From: Paraburkholderia diazotrophica
GTDB taxonomy: Bacteria > Pseudomonadota > Gammaproteobacteria > Burkholderiales > Burkholderiaceae
DNA length: 64,000 bases
NCBI RefSeq assembly: GCF_900108945.1
Contig: NZ_FNYE01000036.1
Coordinates: forward strand, 1 to 64,000
Direction of reading: 5' to 3'
A model generated the notes under the pieces. That model was not told the DNA's origin, searched no databases, and was given only the letters and a program-made list of their open reading frames with translations. The translations under genes were made by a program, and so were the position numbers. Shown piece after piece: positions 24,310 through 32,688 of the stretch. Every line of letters starts with the position of its first letter. The first letter of the stretch is position 1.

Positions 24310-25648
24310 CAGGCTGCGGAAATACACCCGTCGAAAAGCAGCATCCATCGCTCTGCGCGGCTACCACCGCGCGATTTCTGCATTGCGAAATTCCAACGTA
24401 AATTCCACTTCTTTTCCGACGGTTTCAGGCCTGTTTTTCGCCTTATTACCGCTATTACTGCCACTACGGGCGGACTTGTCCCAGCGAGCGCATGCGCACC
24501 AGGTTGTAAGCGGCCATGTTCAACACAAACATCTGGTCGACTTTCTTTAATCCACGCACCATCACCTGCCGCATGCGCCCCACGGTCTTCGCCCATCCAA
24601 AGCCTTGTTCGATCAGCTTGCGCTTTTGCTGCGATATCGCATAGCCCGCGCTCTGCGCGATAGCATCGGCCACAGCCGAACGACGACCAGAAGTGTTCTG
24701 TGCCACGTGCGGCGCGACCTTCATCTGCTGGCAAGCTTCGATGAATTCCTGTGCGTCGTAACCCTTGTCCGCACCCAGCGTAATTTGCGTAGCAGCATCG
24801 TTCGCTGCTTGCCGTGCATCGTTGATCATGATCTTGGCTGCTTCACGTTCAGCATGTCCGTCAGCACAACTCACGCGTGCGTTGACGACAAGCCCATGGC
24901 GGTTGTCCGTCAGCGTGTGGCCCATGTAACGCAGTTCGCTGGCCGTCTTGCCTTTGCGGTAAAGCCGTGCATCGGGATCGGTCTTCGACGCGTGCGTCTC
25001 GTTGCTCCGCTTGCTACCCTTGAAGTCGCCTTCGCCGCCACCGTCGTTATCGCTGTCGTCACCGTCCTTGCGCACAAAGCTCTTGTGCCCCGCCCACGCC
25101 TGGATCAGCGTGCCATCAACGCTGAAGTGCTCGCCCGACAACCAGTTCTGCTTCTGCGCGATGGACAGCACTTCGTTGAAGAATTCGACCACCGCATCGT
25201 GCCGGATCAAACGCTCGCGGTTCTTCGTGAACACCGTCGGCACCCAGACCGTATCGTCCATTGACAGACCGATAAACCATCGAAAAAGCAGGTTGTATTG
25301 CGTTTGCTCCATGAGTTGACGTTCGGAGCGGATGCTGTACAGCACCTGCAACAGCATCGCGCGCAGCAGCTTCTCCGGCGCGATGCTCGGCCTGCCTCCC
25401 TTGATGTCGGCCTCGTACATCCCGGCAAAGACCTGATTCATCTTCGCGAGCGCCTCGTTCGCCATGACGCGAATGGAGCGCAGCGGATGCGAGGTCGGAA
25501 CGAAATCGTCCAGCTTGCGCACGGAAAACAAACTCTCGGTGAACGTGTCGGCGCCGCGCATAATCTCCAAGGGGGTGAGTGAGCTTCTTACACCAACGCT
25601 TCTGCTATTCCGCTCGATGACTTCCGTGCGAGGTATTTCCGCAGCCTG
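24310..25648 (-). mobile_element. IS5-type insertion sequence in qatC, 1339 bp, with CTAG target duplication
   Basis: The ends are perfect 16-base inverted repeats: CAGGCTGCGGAAATAC at 24310-24325 and its complement at 25633-25648. Both are flanked by CTAG (24306-24309 and 25649-25652). A 4-base YTAR-type duplication is typical of IS5-family elements. One intact transposase gene fills the element on the minus strand, opposite to qatC. Perfect ends, intact transposase and an exact duplication all indicate a recent insertion. Confidence 0.93.
24464..25561 (-). CDS. IS5-family DDE transposase
   Basis: A 365-residue protein from ATG 25561, behind TTGGAG. It starts MRGADTFTESLFSVRKLDDF and has the DUF772-type N-terminal domain (IAPEKLLRAMLLQVLYSIRSERQL). 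The DDE residues are in HFSVDGTLIQAW, LGADKGYDAQEF and KLIEQGFGWAK. The length and motifs are normal, so it should be active. It is the only gene of the element that splits qatC. Confidence 0.93.
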   Translation of the reverse strand: MRGADTFTESLFSVRKLDDFVPTSHPLRSIRVMANEALAKMNQVFAGMYEADIKGGRPSIAPEKLLRAMLLQVLYSIRSERQLMEQTQYNLLFRWFIGLSMDDTVWVPTVFTKNRERLIRHDAVVEFFNEVLSIAQKQNWLSGEHFSVDGTLIQAWAGHKSFVRKDGDDSDNDGGGEGDFKGSKRSNETHASKTDPDARLYRKGKTASELRYMGHTLTDNRHGLVVNARVSCADGHAEREAAKIMINDARQAANDAATQITLGADKGYDAQEFIEACQQMKVAPHVAQNTSGRRSAVADAIAQSAGYAISQQKRKLIEQGFGWAKTVGRMRQVMVRGLKKVDQMFVLNMAAYNLVRMRSLGQVRP

Positions 25649-26466
25649 CTAGACCTAACCGCTCAAGGCAAGCGCCCTATTTTCGTCTCGCACATCGCTA
25701 AGGGGGACTCGGAAACTCAAGTCCTGTATGCGAAAACACTCGGTGGCGGCCAGCGCCACCTGCAGTGGAATCAGAACATTTGGCTTAAGCCGAAACGGGA
25801 TGGAGAAGGCTCAACGCGTGGTCGGTCTATCGTCTTCTTCGCTTTCGCAGCTCTTGCGGCCGACAGCCACGCACGGGCGACGGGCGCTAATTCCGTCGAC
25901 ATCGTCGTGCCGGAAAACGGCCTTATCAGCCTCAACGTACCGTTGACAGCCGGCCGGATCGGGAGCTTGAGTACCAAGACTACGCACCCAGTGTTCATGC
26001 AGCGGCTACAGGCTCTCTGGGCTCAACTGGGGATTCCTGCGACTTTGCAACTCCCCTATGCGACAAAGACCAAGGGAGAGATGATGGACGAGTGTCTCGA
26101 CCCAGATCGACTGAAGGAATTGGCGGGAATGTCAACAAGCTGTGGTCGCTATGCTGTGTTCGCATTGCGGCACTGTGGTCGTTGCTTGCCGTGCATGGTT
26201 CGCCGGTCGGCGTTTCTGAGATCGCGTATCCCGGATACCACTGCCGTGTACGTCTATCCCGATTTGAAGGCTGCACAGCCCGAAAAGGGCGCAAACGACG
26301 TTGCGGCGGTGGCCATTGCCGTGGCCAAGATGGAAGACGAAGGAATTCGCGTCTTCACGGCAGGGCAGTTTGTCTTCGCGGAGACATCTCGTCGCACTGC
26401 CTTCGAAGGAGTTGTCGAGCGCGGACTGCAGGAACTGGGGGTCTTGCTGCTCGCGCACAAGGTCCT

Positions 26467-27201
26467 ATGATCGACTTCCATTCCCATCTTGACCTGTATC
26501 CTGACGGCCTCGCATTGGCACGTGAGGTAAACCGCAGGAACGACTTCACCCTCGTTGTGACGACGAGTCCGCGTGCGTATTACGCGACGTCGCGCGTGTT
26601 CAGCGAGCTGGCGAACATCCACGTCGGACTCGGTCTTCATCCCGAGGTTGCCGAAGCAAAGGCTACCGAATTGGACGCATTGGTGGCTGGTATCAAGGGG
26701 GCTCGATTCGTTGGCGAGGTGGGGCTGGACGGGTCGCCGAGATTCCGAAGGTCCCTCGATCTCCAGGGACGCATCTTCCGCGCGGTACTCGGGGAGTGCG
26801 GTCAACAAGGGGGCCGAATTATCAGCATCCACTCGCGCGGGGCGGCGCAGCGGACCATCGACGCCTTGGCGACAGCTGGTGATGTAGGCGTTCCGGTGCT
26901 GCACTGGTTTTCTGGAGGGATAGCTGAACTTCGGGCAGCGTCGCGACTTGGCTGTTGGTTCAGCGTGGGACCAGTCATGCTAGCGAGTGAGAAGGGCCGC
27001 GGCCTCTTGAGTCACATGTCGTTGGACCGTGTTCTCCCCGAGACCGACGGGCCTTTCACCTCTGAACGAGGGCTTGCTCTGAAGCCATGGGATGCTTGGA
27101 GCATTTGCTCGACCCTTTCAGAGGTGTGGGCGATGCCCCACGAAGCCGTCCAGGAGCAGTTGCGAAGCAATCTCCGGCGATTGCTCTCAGATAAAGCCTG
27201 A
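26467..27201 (+). CDS. qatD: QatD, TatD-like metal-dependent hydrolase of the Qat system
   Basis: A 244-residue TIM-barrel hydrolase of the TatD DNase family. Metal and catalytic residues are visible: HSH in MIDFHSHLD, E in FVGEVGLDG, H in IISIHSRG, H in VLHWFSGG and D in LPETDGPF. It starts at ATG 26467 within the end of qatC (ATGA overlap). A frame open further upstream overlaps qatC in another phase. In the known Qat system all four proteins are needed, and QatD is the likely nuclease. It looks intact. Confidence 0.92.
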   Translation: MIDFHSHLDLYPDGLALAREVNRRNDFTLVVTTSPRAYYATSRVFSELANIHVGLGLHPEVAEAKATELDALVAGIKGARFVGEVGLDGSPRFRRSLDLQGRIFRAVLGECGQQGGRIISIHSRGAAQRTIDALATAGDVGVPVLHWFSGGIAELRAASRLGCWFSVGPVMLASEKGRGLLSHMSLDRVLPETDGPFTSERGLALKPWDAWSICSTLSEVWAMPHEAVQEQLRSNLRRLLSDKA

Positions 27202-27322
27202 CCGATTGTCGCGATGACGCCTTCTTGTACAGTTTCTCGTCTGCCGCGGTCTGATCACGTCCGACTCCATGCCTCGTAGCCATTCCCGGCAACAGCATTG
27301 TTCACAAATGTAGTTACACTAA

Positions 27323-27556
27323 CTGCGCGTTCAAGGTTTCCGACGGTTCGCCAACGTGACGCTCCAATTGAAAGATGGCTTGAACGTCATCATCGGCCCG
27401 AACTACGGCGTCAAGACGGCCGTAATAGACGCGCTACGAGTGCTGCTATCTGCAAGTGATGAAGGGACTCTTAGGCTGACTGAACTCGATCTGCATCACC
27501 TGAAGATCGGCGCACGAAGCACACATGCAACGAGAACTGGCGTAAAAGAACAATGA
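27323..27556 (+). pseudogene. OLD-family ATPase/endonuclease, N-terminal fragment
   Basis: The frame is open from just after a TAA at 27320. It reads VQGFRRFANVTLQLKDG and NVIIGPNYGVKTAVIDALR, the first beta-strands and P-loop of an OLD-type (AAA_15/21) ATPase. The P-loop is damaged: GPNYGVKT where GPNNxGKT is expected. After about 75 residues it ends at 27556, so the remaining ATPase and Toprim regions are missing. No start codon is obvious. It is a leftover of another defence-type gene between Qat and Thoeris. Confidence 0.7.
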
Positions 27557-28152
27557 GACGCTGTAAATCAACGACCAAATCTGGACGTCGCTGCCTCAAT
27601 CAACCTTTGGCAGAAAGCGATTTTTGTAGGATCCATCATTCTGATTTATCGGCAAGCGGGGCGATCGCCGTTGGTGCGGGCGCCTTGCTTGGGAACAGCA
27701 TCGCTCCCGGGGTGAGTGGCTTGTTGCTCGGTGGAATCGCAGCTCAATTGGCCCGGACGCTGCTCAAGAGGGAAAACGAGACAAAGACGCGCGTATTCGT
27801 GAGCTTTGACTTCGACAACGACCGAGTGCTAAAAGACTTTATTCTTGGACAGGCTAAGCTGCAGGACTCTCCGTTCGAGGTCATCGACCACTCCCTAAAG
27901 GAGGCGGCGCCTGAGCACGATTGGGAAAATAAGGCGCGTGCGGCAATTAGCCGTGCCGACATCGTCGTTGTTATGGTTGGACCCAAGACGCACAAGGCGC
28001 AAGGCGTTCTCAAGGAGGTGGCGATGGCGCGTGTAGCGGGCGTCAAGATTGTACAGGTCATCGGGTATAAGGACGGTGACTACACCGCGGTGCCGAATGC
28101 CGGCCGGCTGTACGCATGGAACTGGGAAAACCTCAAGAAGCTGTTGGGCTAA
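27553..28152 (+). CDS. thsB: Thoeris ThsB-like TIR protein with an N-terminal zinc motif
   Basis: A 199-residue protein. An N-terminal cysteine motif (MRRCKSTTKSGRRC, then FCRIHH) resembles DUF5763-type zinc modules. A Gly/Ala-rich hydrophobic stretch follows (about residues 35-75, GAIAVGAGALLGN, then SGLLLGGIAAQLA). From TRVFVSFDFDNDRVL it is a TIR-like (DUF1863/MTH538) domain, with HKAQGVLKEVAMA supplying the candidate catalytic Glu. ThsB proteins sense infection and make the cyclic ADP-ribose signal that activates ThsA. It starts over the stop of the OLD fragment, 320 bases before thsA. The extra N-terminal part is unusual. Confidence 0.82.
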   Translation: MRRCKSTTKSGRRCLNQPLAESDFCRIHHSDLSASGAIAVGAGALLGNSIAPGVSGLLLGGIAAQLARTLLKRENETKTRVFVSFDFDNDRVLKDFILGQAKLQDSPFEVIDHSLKEAAPEHDWENKARAAISRADIVVVMVGPKTHKAQGVLKEVAMARVAGVKIVQVIGYKDGDYTAVPNAGRLYAWNWENLKKLLG

Positions 28153-28472
28153 AAGATCGAACGGAGTGCGTTCGCGTGGCTAGGTGGCTGGGCAATGCAA
28201 CATGGTGGTCACTATTCTGCTGCTCGGCTCGCCAACCTATTAGTGCCGCGAACATGGCTTCGTGCTGCGCGACCGACAGCATCATAAACATGCTAATTGC
28301 ATCATTTCCCAACTATCCCGTCCCTAGTTGATATAAAGAGTGGATTGGGGGCAAAATTTTTCGAACGGCAAATGTTACACTTGCCTCGAGCCGGAAAGTG
28401 CAAACATGTCTGATTTTCGCAGGAAGCGGAGTATCGACCTCGGCCCAAGGAAAGCAATTAATAGAGGAACAT
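28153..28472. other. Gap holding the probable thsA promoter
   Basis: 320 bases without a gene. The segment 28290-28400 is AT-richer than its surroundings and includes TTGATA near 28328, a possible -35 box. The thsA ribosome binding site AGAGGA sits at 28462-28467. Confidence 0.4.
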
Positions 28473-29903
28473 GTGCATAGAGACCAAATAAAACTAGTAG
28501 AGGCCCTTTCTAAAGAGCTCGAAGAAGGAAACCTCGCAATATTCGCTGGCGCAGGATTTTCCCGCGCGGCAGGATACGTCGATTGGAAAACTTTGCTAAA
28601 GCCGATAGCAGACGATCTCGATCTTGATGTGGAAAAGGAATGGGATCTTGTCACATTGGCGCAGTACCACACAAACGTCAATCACACAAATCGAGCAAAG
28701 CTCAACCAGCTTCTGGTGACGGAATTCTCTACGGATCTCGCGCCGACGGATAATCATCGCATTCTTGCTAGGCTACCGATCTATACGTTCTGGACAACAA
28801 ATTACGACAAGCTTATCGAATCGTCTCTTGAGTCGAACGGAAAAATTCCTGACGTCAAGTACACGGTCAAGCAGCTGGCGACGACGCGTCGCCATCGAGA
28901 CGCCATTGTCTACAAGATGCACGGTGACGCCGACCACGCATCGGAAGCTGTGCTGATTCGCGATGACTACGAGCGCTACCACCTTGCAATGCAGCCGTTC
29001 ATTACTGCACTGAGCGGCGACTTGGTGTCTAAGACCTTCTTGTTCTTGGGGTTCAGTTTCACCGACCCGAATCTTGAATACATCCTCAGCCGTGTCCGAA
29101 TCCAGTATGGAAAGGACCAACGGCAGCACCATTGCATTCTGCGGCGCGTAAGCCAAGATGCGGGCGAAAGCGAAGCCGACTTCGAGTATAGGCAGCGGAA
29201 AGAGAAGCTGTTCGAAGGAGAGCTGTTGCGCGTTGGCATTAAGACGACCTACGTTGACGAGTATGGTGAGATAACGACTATCCTGAAAGCTGTTGAGGAC
29301 AAGCACAAACGGCGAACGATTTTTGTCTCGGGAGCTGCGCACGATTACTCGCCGTGGACCCAGGCCGAGGCGGAGAAGTTTGTGTACAACCTGAGTCGCG
29401 AAATCAGCAAGGCAGACTTCCGGGTCATCTCGGGGTTTGGTCTCGGTGTCGGCAGTGCGGTCATCACGGGCGTCCTTGAGCAGACCATCATGAACGGAGG
29501 GCGCCTCGGCAGTGAGCAGTTGGTTCTGCGACCGTTTCCCCAGACTCAGTCTGGAACTCGGCCGCTCCGAGAACTGTGGCGAGAGTATCGCCATACGATG
29601 ATTGACCATGCGGGCATCGCTATCTTCCTATTTGGGAACAAGCTGCAAGGCGATATCGTTGTCGAGTCGAACGGAATGCGCGAGGAATTCGACATTGCTC
29701 GCGAGAAAGGTGTCTTCGTTATCCCTGTCGGTATTACCGGCTCGATAACCCGAAAGTTTTGGGAAGAGGTGCTGGCAGCTTTTGATCCAACCACGCACCA
29801 GAACGGCGCTCAAATACTGCCGCTCCTGCAGGCTCTTGGCGACGACAAGACGGATTTCGACGCCGCCACGGAGATTGTGTTGAAACTTCTACGCATCATC
29901 TAG
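28473..29903 (+). CDS. thsA: ThsA, SIR2-SLOG NADase effector of Thoeris
   Basis: From GTG 28473, behind AGAGGA, the protein has 476 residues, the usual ThsA length. A GTG at 28398 would add 25 residues. The N-terminal SIR2 domain (about residues 1-280) has AIFAGAGFSRAAG, the active-site Asn110 in FWTTNYDKLIE and His150 in VYKMHGD, then FLFLGFSFTDPNLEYILSRVR. The C-terminal SLOG domain (about 285-476, TIFVSGAAHDYSPW onward) binds the cyclic ADP-ribose signal. Once activated, ThsA destroys NAD and aborts infection. It sits between two TIR-like genes. Confidence 0.95.
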   Translation: MHRDQIKLVEALSKELEEGNLAIFAGAGFSRAAGYVDWKTLLKPIADDLDLDVEKEWDLVTLAQYHTNVNHTNRAKLNQLLVTEFSTDLAPTDNHRILARLPIYTFWTTNYDKLIESSLESNGKIPDVKYTVKQLATTRRHRDAIVYKMHGDADHASEAVLIRDDYERYHLAMQPFITALSGDLVSKTFLFLGFSFTDPNLEYILSRVRIQYGKDQRQHHCILRRVSQDAGESEADFEYRQRKEKLFEGELLRVGIKTTYVDEYGEITTILKAVEDKHKRRTIFVSGAAHDYSPWTQAEAEKFVYNLSREISKADFRVISGFGLGVGSAVITGVLEQTIMNGGRLGSEQLVLRPFPQTQSGTRPLRELWREYRHTMIDHAGIAIFLFGNKLQGDIVVESNGMREEFDIAREKGVFVIPVGITGSITRKFWEEVLAAFDPTTHQNGAQILPLLQALGDDKTDFDAATEIVLKLLRII

Positions 29904-29911
29904 GGACAAAA

Positions 29912-30352
29912 ATGGCAAGAAAAGTCTTCTTTAGCTTCAAGTATGACGATGTTCAGCGTGCCATGAATGTGCGCAATAGTAACGTCATCACGGGTGCAAT
30001 CAAGTCGGGGTTCATCGATAAGGCGGACTTTGAAGAGGTCGAGCGCAAGGGCGACAATGCCATCAAAGCATGGATTGACAAGCAGCTCGAGGGCACGACA
30101 GTCACGGTGGTGCTGGTCGGCGCGAATACGAACAAGAGTCGATGGGTCAAGTACGAGATTGACCAGAGTATCGCTCGGGGAAATGGAATCCTGACCATCG
30201 ATGTTAGCAAGATCAAAGGTCTGGACGGGAACACCACTGAGTGCTGCAGCCTGCGCGTCAACGGGTACAACCACTACCTGTGGAACAACGGCAACGGTAG
30301 GGATAACCTCGGTAAGTGGGTCGAGGACGCAGCTGTAGCCGCAGGCAAATAA
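29912..30352 (+). CDS. thsB: ThsB, TIR-like (DUF1863) sensor of Thoeris
   Basis: A 146-residue stand-alone TIR-like protein that begins MARKVFFSFKYDDVQRAMNV, the DUF1863/MTH538 start. It has VTVVLVGANTNKSRWVKYEIDQS, in which the Glu of RWVKYEI fits the catalytic position. The start is eight bases after the thsA stop, so the two are cotranscribed. This is the canonical ThsB form, without the zinc and glycine-rich parts of the gene at 27553. Two ThsB genes with one ThsA are known in Thoeris loci, where each may respond to different phages. Confidence 0.92.
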   Translation: MARKVFFSFKYDDVQRAMNVRNSNVITGAIKSGFIDKADFEEVERKGDNAIKAWIDKQLEGTTVTVVLVGANTNKSRWVKYEIDQSIARGNGILTIDVSKIKGLDGNTTECCSLRVNGYNHYLWNNGNGRDNLGKWVEDAAVAAGK

Positions 30353-30771
30353 TTGGCAGTTTTGTTCGGGTCGCCGGTTTCAGCGGCCCACCCCACTATG
30401 GTCGGTCGGACTGGGGGCGGGAGTGGGAGCTCGCTAATACGGGAAGCTGCCGGTCGGCTGTTCGATGCCCGGCACTGACAGCAATTTGCTGACGTAGGAC
30501 CTAGCCCGCCCTAACGTCGGCAAAGGCCGATTACTTGTCCTCGAGTGACGGCACGGAATGACGGTTCCGCTCTGATACTTGCCCTTGGCACAACGACGGC
30601 TCGATCGACGCCTGCGGGTCACAAAGAACAGCCATTCGCTGTGGCGTGGCATCCGCACTGACATCAACGCGGCGGCGAAGGTTTGTGAGAGTGTGAGTCG
30701 CGCGTGGCCGAAAAGAATGTCAGCAAGGCCGGGATGGTATGCGGGCGGGCAAAACGCGTTGGCCAGGTGTC
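30353..30771. other. Gap at the right edge of the defence genes
   Basis: 419 bases. A minus-strand frame covers it but has no clear start signal or family resemblance. I see no terminator with a T-run. It may be decayed sequence. Confidence 0.4.
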
Positions 30772-31215
30772 TCAGTTGCCTGCCGCCCCGGGCATCGACT
30801 GCCGGCACCCGGCAGTGCCGCACCGGCACGCGTACTGTTCTCTGACTGCGTCGTTGAGTTCGCCGTCGATGACCAGTGCGTAGTCGATGAACAGCTCATG
30901 GCCGGGCGCGATGTCGGTTAGCGCATGAATGAACACGCGATCGCCCGTCTCGATCGCCTCGCAGTTCGGTGCACATGCGTGGTTCAGGAAGCGGGCGCTG
31001 TTTCCGCCGCGGCTGCCGTCGATCACGCGCCCGTCGGACAGGCCAAACATAAACGTGTGGCCGGCCTCGGACCGCTGACGGGCGGCGGCGCGCTGCCAGC
31101 TGGTCACTTCACCCTTGTACTCGATGAGCCGCTCGCCGGCGGCGATCGGCTGCAGCGCAAAGAGGCCCTTGCCATGTACGGATGAGCGTCGTGCCGTGAT
31201 GCGTTTCAGTCGCAT
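30772..31215 (-). CDS. SET domain protein (lysine methyltransferase-like)
   Basis: A 147-residue protein from ATG 31215, where the SET domain begins (MRLKRITARRSSVHGKGLFA). Core motifs are present: GNSARFLNHACAPNCEA, the cofactor-binding NH motif, and LFIDYALV with the catalytic-type tyrosine. CRCGTAGCRQ near the end forms the post-SET zinc cluster. Single-domain bacterial SET proteins of this size occur in Burkholderiaceae, but their substrates are mostly unknown. It is divergent from the HU gene at 31526, which is a possible DNA-bound target, though that link is only proximity. Confidence 0.85.
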   Translation of the reverse strand: MRLKRITARRSSVHGKGLFALQPIAAGERLIEYKGEVTSWQRAAARQRSEAGHTFMFGLSDGRVIDGSRGGNSARFLNHACAPNCEAIETGDRVFIHALTDIAPGHELFIDYALVIDGELNDAVREQYACRCGTAGCRQSMPGAAGN

Positions 31216-31525
31216 TGTGTGTCGTTTCCCGCCAGCATGGTGTGTCAGTGATCGTGATTCCGGTTCTGCGAAGCATATCGTCGCCATCGCCTGTGTTCAA
31301 CACAAGGCGTATCGTTTCGTATGCAACTAACTGTCCGGCGTTCGCGACAACCGGCCCGGCTTCGCCAAAAGTCAGCCAGCAGGAAGCGCGGTGCCTGGTC
31401 ACGAGCGTCATATGCTGCGATGCCTTTTTCGAACGCCGCGCGGTTGCCGGGCGCCGTAGACATGCGTTAGGGTTGAGCGTCCTGCCCCGCATTGGGCGGG
31501 CGCTTTTATCAGAGGGAGCTCACAC
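31216..31525. other. Divergent gap with a hairpin in the HU leader
   Basis: 310 bases between the SET and HU genes without a supportable gene. At about 31483-31507 a GC stem (GCC-C-CGC with GCGGGC) is followed by GCTTTTA, a terminator-like or attenuator-like structure in the HU leader. GAGGGAG at 31512-31518 is the HU ribosome binding site. Confidence 0.5.
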
Positions 31526-31804
31526 ATGAACAGGCAGGAACTCATCGATGCGGTCGCCGCCACCACGGGCGAAAGCAAGGCCAGCACGGGCGAAGCCCTT
31601 GATGCCATCCTCGAAACCGTAACGGCGGCCGTGACGCGCGGCGAGACCGTCCAGCTGGTCGGCTTCGGTTCATTTTCGACGGGCGCCCGCGCCGAACGTA
31701 GCGGGCGCAATCCGTCGACGGGCGAGGCCATCACGATTCCCGCCGCGAAAACCGTGAAGTTTTCGGCCGGCAAGGCGTTCAAGGACGTCCTGAATGCGGC
31801 GTGA
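31526..31804 (+). CDS. HU family DNA-binding protein
   Basis: A 92-residue HU/IHF-fold protein. It begins MNRQELIDAVAATTGESKAST with the dimerisation helices and has the DNA-binding arm signature GFGSFSTGARAERSGRNPSTGEAI. HU bends and packages DNA. It follows a leader hairpin and has a strong terminator about 200 bases downstream. Length and arms are normal. It may be one of several HU paralogues, as is common for secondary replicons in this group. Confidence 0.95.
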   Translation: MNRQELIDAVAATTGESKASTGEALDAILETVTAAVTRGETVQLVGFGSFSTGARAERSGRNPSTGEAITIPAAKTVKFSAGKAFKDVLNAA

Positions 31805-32002
31805 GCAGGCTGCGTCCAGCGCGCACAAGCGCCATTGGAACTTCGCGGCCATGTGATGCGGGTCTTGCGGGACTGGTTGACGTCGCAACCTGATCGACGA
31901 GTCGCCCGCCTGTTGTTTTTCGATGCGCCCGATTGATACGGCAGCGTGTCCGCTATCGTTCCGGAAGTTGGCGGTTTTCCCCGGCTTCCGGTGCGTGTTG
32001 AG

Positions 32003-32037
32003 GCCCACCGTCCAGAACCGGACGATGGGCTTTTTTT
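32003..32037 (+). terminator. Rho-independent terminator
   Basis: Arms GCCCACCGTCC and GGACGATGGGC (11 pairs, one mismatch) flank a six-base loop and are followed by seven T at 32031-32037. It is oriented to end plus-strand transcripts from the HU gene. Apart from it, 31805-32313 (about 500 bases) shows no supportable gene. Confidence 0.75.
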
Positions 32038-32313
32038 GAATGTGACGAGCGGAAGAGGCGGCGACCGGTTCTGGCGTCCATGCACAACGCAGCCGGGGCC
32101 GCGCACCCCGTCGCGAATATCACAGACGGCCGGCAACCGGGTAGCGGGAGTGCCATCCATCCTTGAATAGTGGCTTCAACACTTTCTGCATCGTCCGACC
32201 GGATGCAGCACATCGGGTGCGAGGTCGGCGGCCATGTGGGTGATCACCATGCGCGCCTGTCAGTCACATCGTGCATCGTCATCGAATAAGCCGGCGGTCA
32301 TCACGCACGGCGG

Positions 32314-32583
32314 TCAAGGCCTTGCAAAATCCTCCGCCGTCAATTCGAGACGCACAGCCGGATGAGCGAGCAGTTTGCGCCCCGCGATCGCGCGGATGCG
32401 GCCGTACCCATCCCTGAAGATCTTCAGGATGCGGGCATCACTGGCCCGGGGTTCGAGCCAGAAATACGTTTCGAGTGCTGCAAGTGTGATCACGCATTCG
32501 ACCGTGACGTTCTGATGTACGAGTCCAAAGGCCACGCCACGACGGTTTGCGAGCACCTGCGGTTCAAGGTCCAGGGTTTCCAT
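32314..32583 (-). CDS. DUF1488 family protein
   Basis: An 89-residue protein that begins METLDLEPQVLANRRGVAFGL and contains CVITLAALETYFWLE with the ILKIFRDGYGRIRAIAGRKL helix near the end. That is the DUF1488 layout seen often in Burkholderia. The function of the family is not known. It is small, probably cytoplasmic and has no metal motif. It is transcribed away from the IS200 remnant that follows on the right. Confidence 0.78.
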   Translation of the reverse strand: METLDLEPQVLANRRGVAFGLVHQNVTVECVITLAALETYFWLEPRASDARILKIFRDGYGRIRAIAGRKLLAHPAVRLELTAEDFARP

Positions 32584-32688
32584 GACGGTAAAAGGAAAAC
32601 GCGTCCGCGTTAGAACGGGGTCACCAGGATTTCTTGCATACGCGATGCAGTCCGGGTATCAGGCAGCTAGTTTAACTCAGTGAGGTAA

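Larger units (their letters stand above)
23841..26470 (+). pseudogene. qatC: QatC, QueC-like component, interrupted by an IS5-type element
   Basis: The gene begins at 23841 (ATGA overlap with qatB) and reads to the PP-loop motif LLSGGLDSLIGAL. It is then broken at 24309 by an inserted element. Deleting 24310-25652 (the element plus one CTAG copy) restores one frame of 428 residues that continues DLTAQGKRPIFVSH and ends at 26470. The second part carries the QueC-type cysteines, CGRYAVFALRHCGRCLPC. QueC proteins make the 7-deazaguanine precursor preQ0, and QatC is thought to do related nucleotide chemistry. As it stands the protein is truncated after about 186 residues. Confidence 0.9.

Noticed and set aside
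30434..30829. Minus-strand frame after the Thoeris genes
   Set aside because: No ribosome binding site or recognisable domain. It overlaps the end of the SET gene region and reads as low-information sequence.
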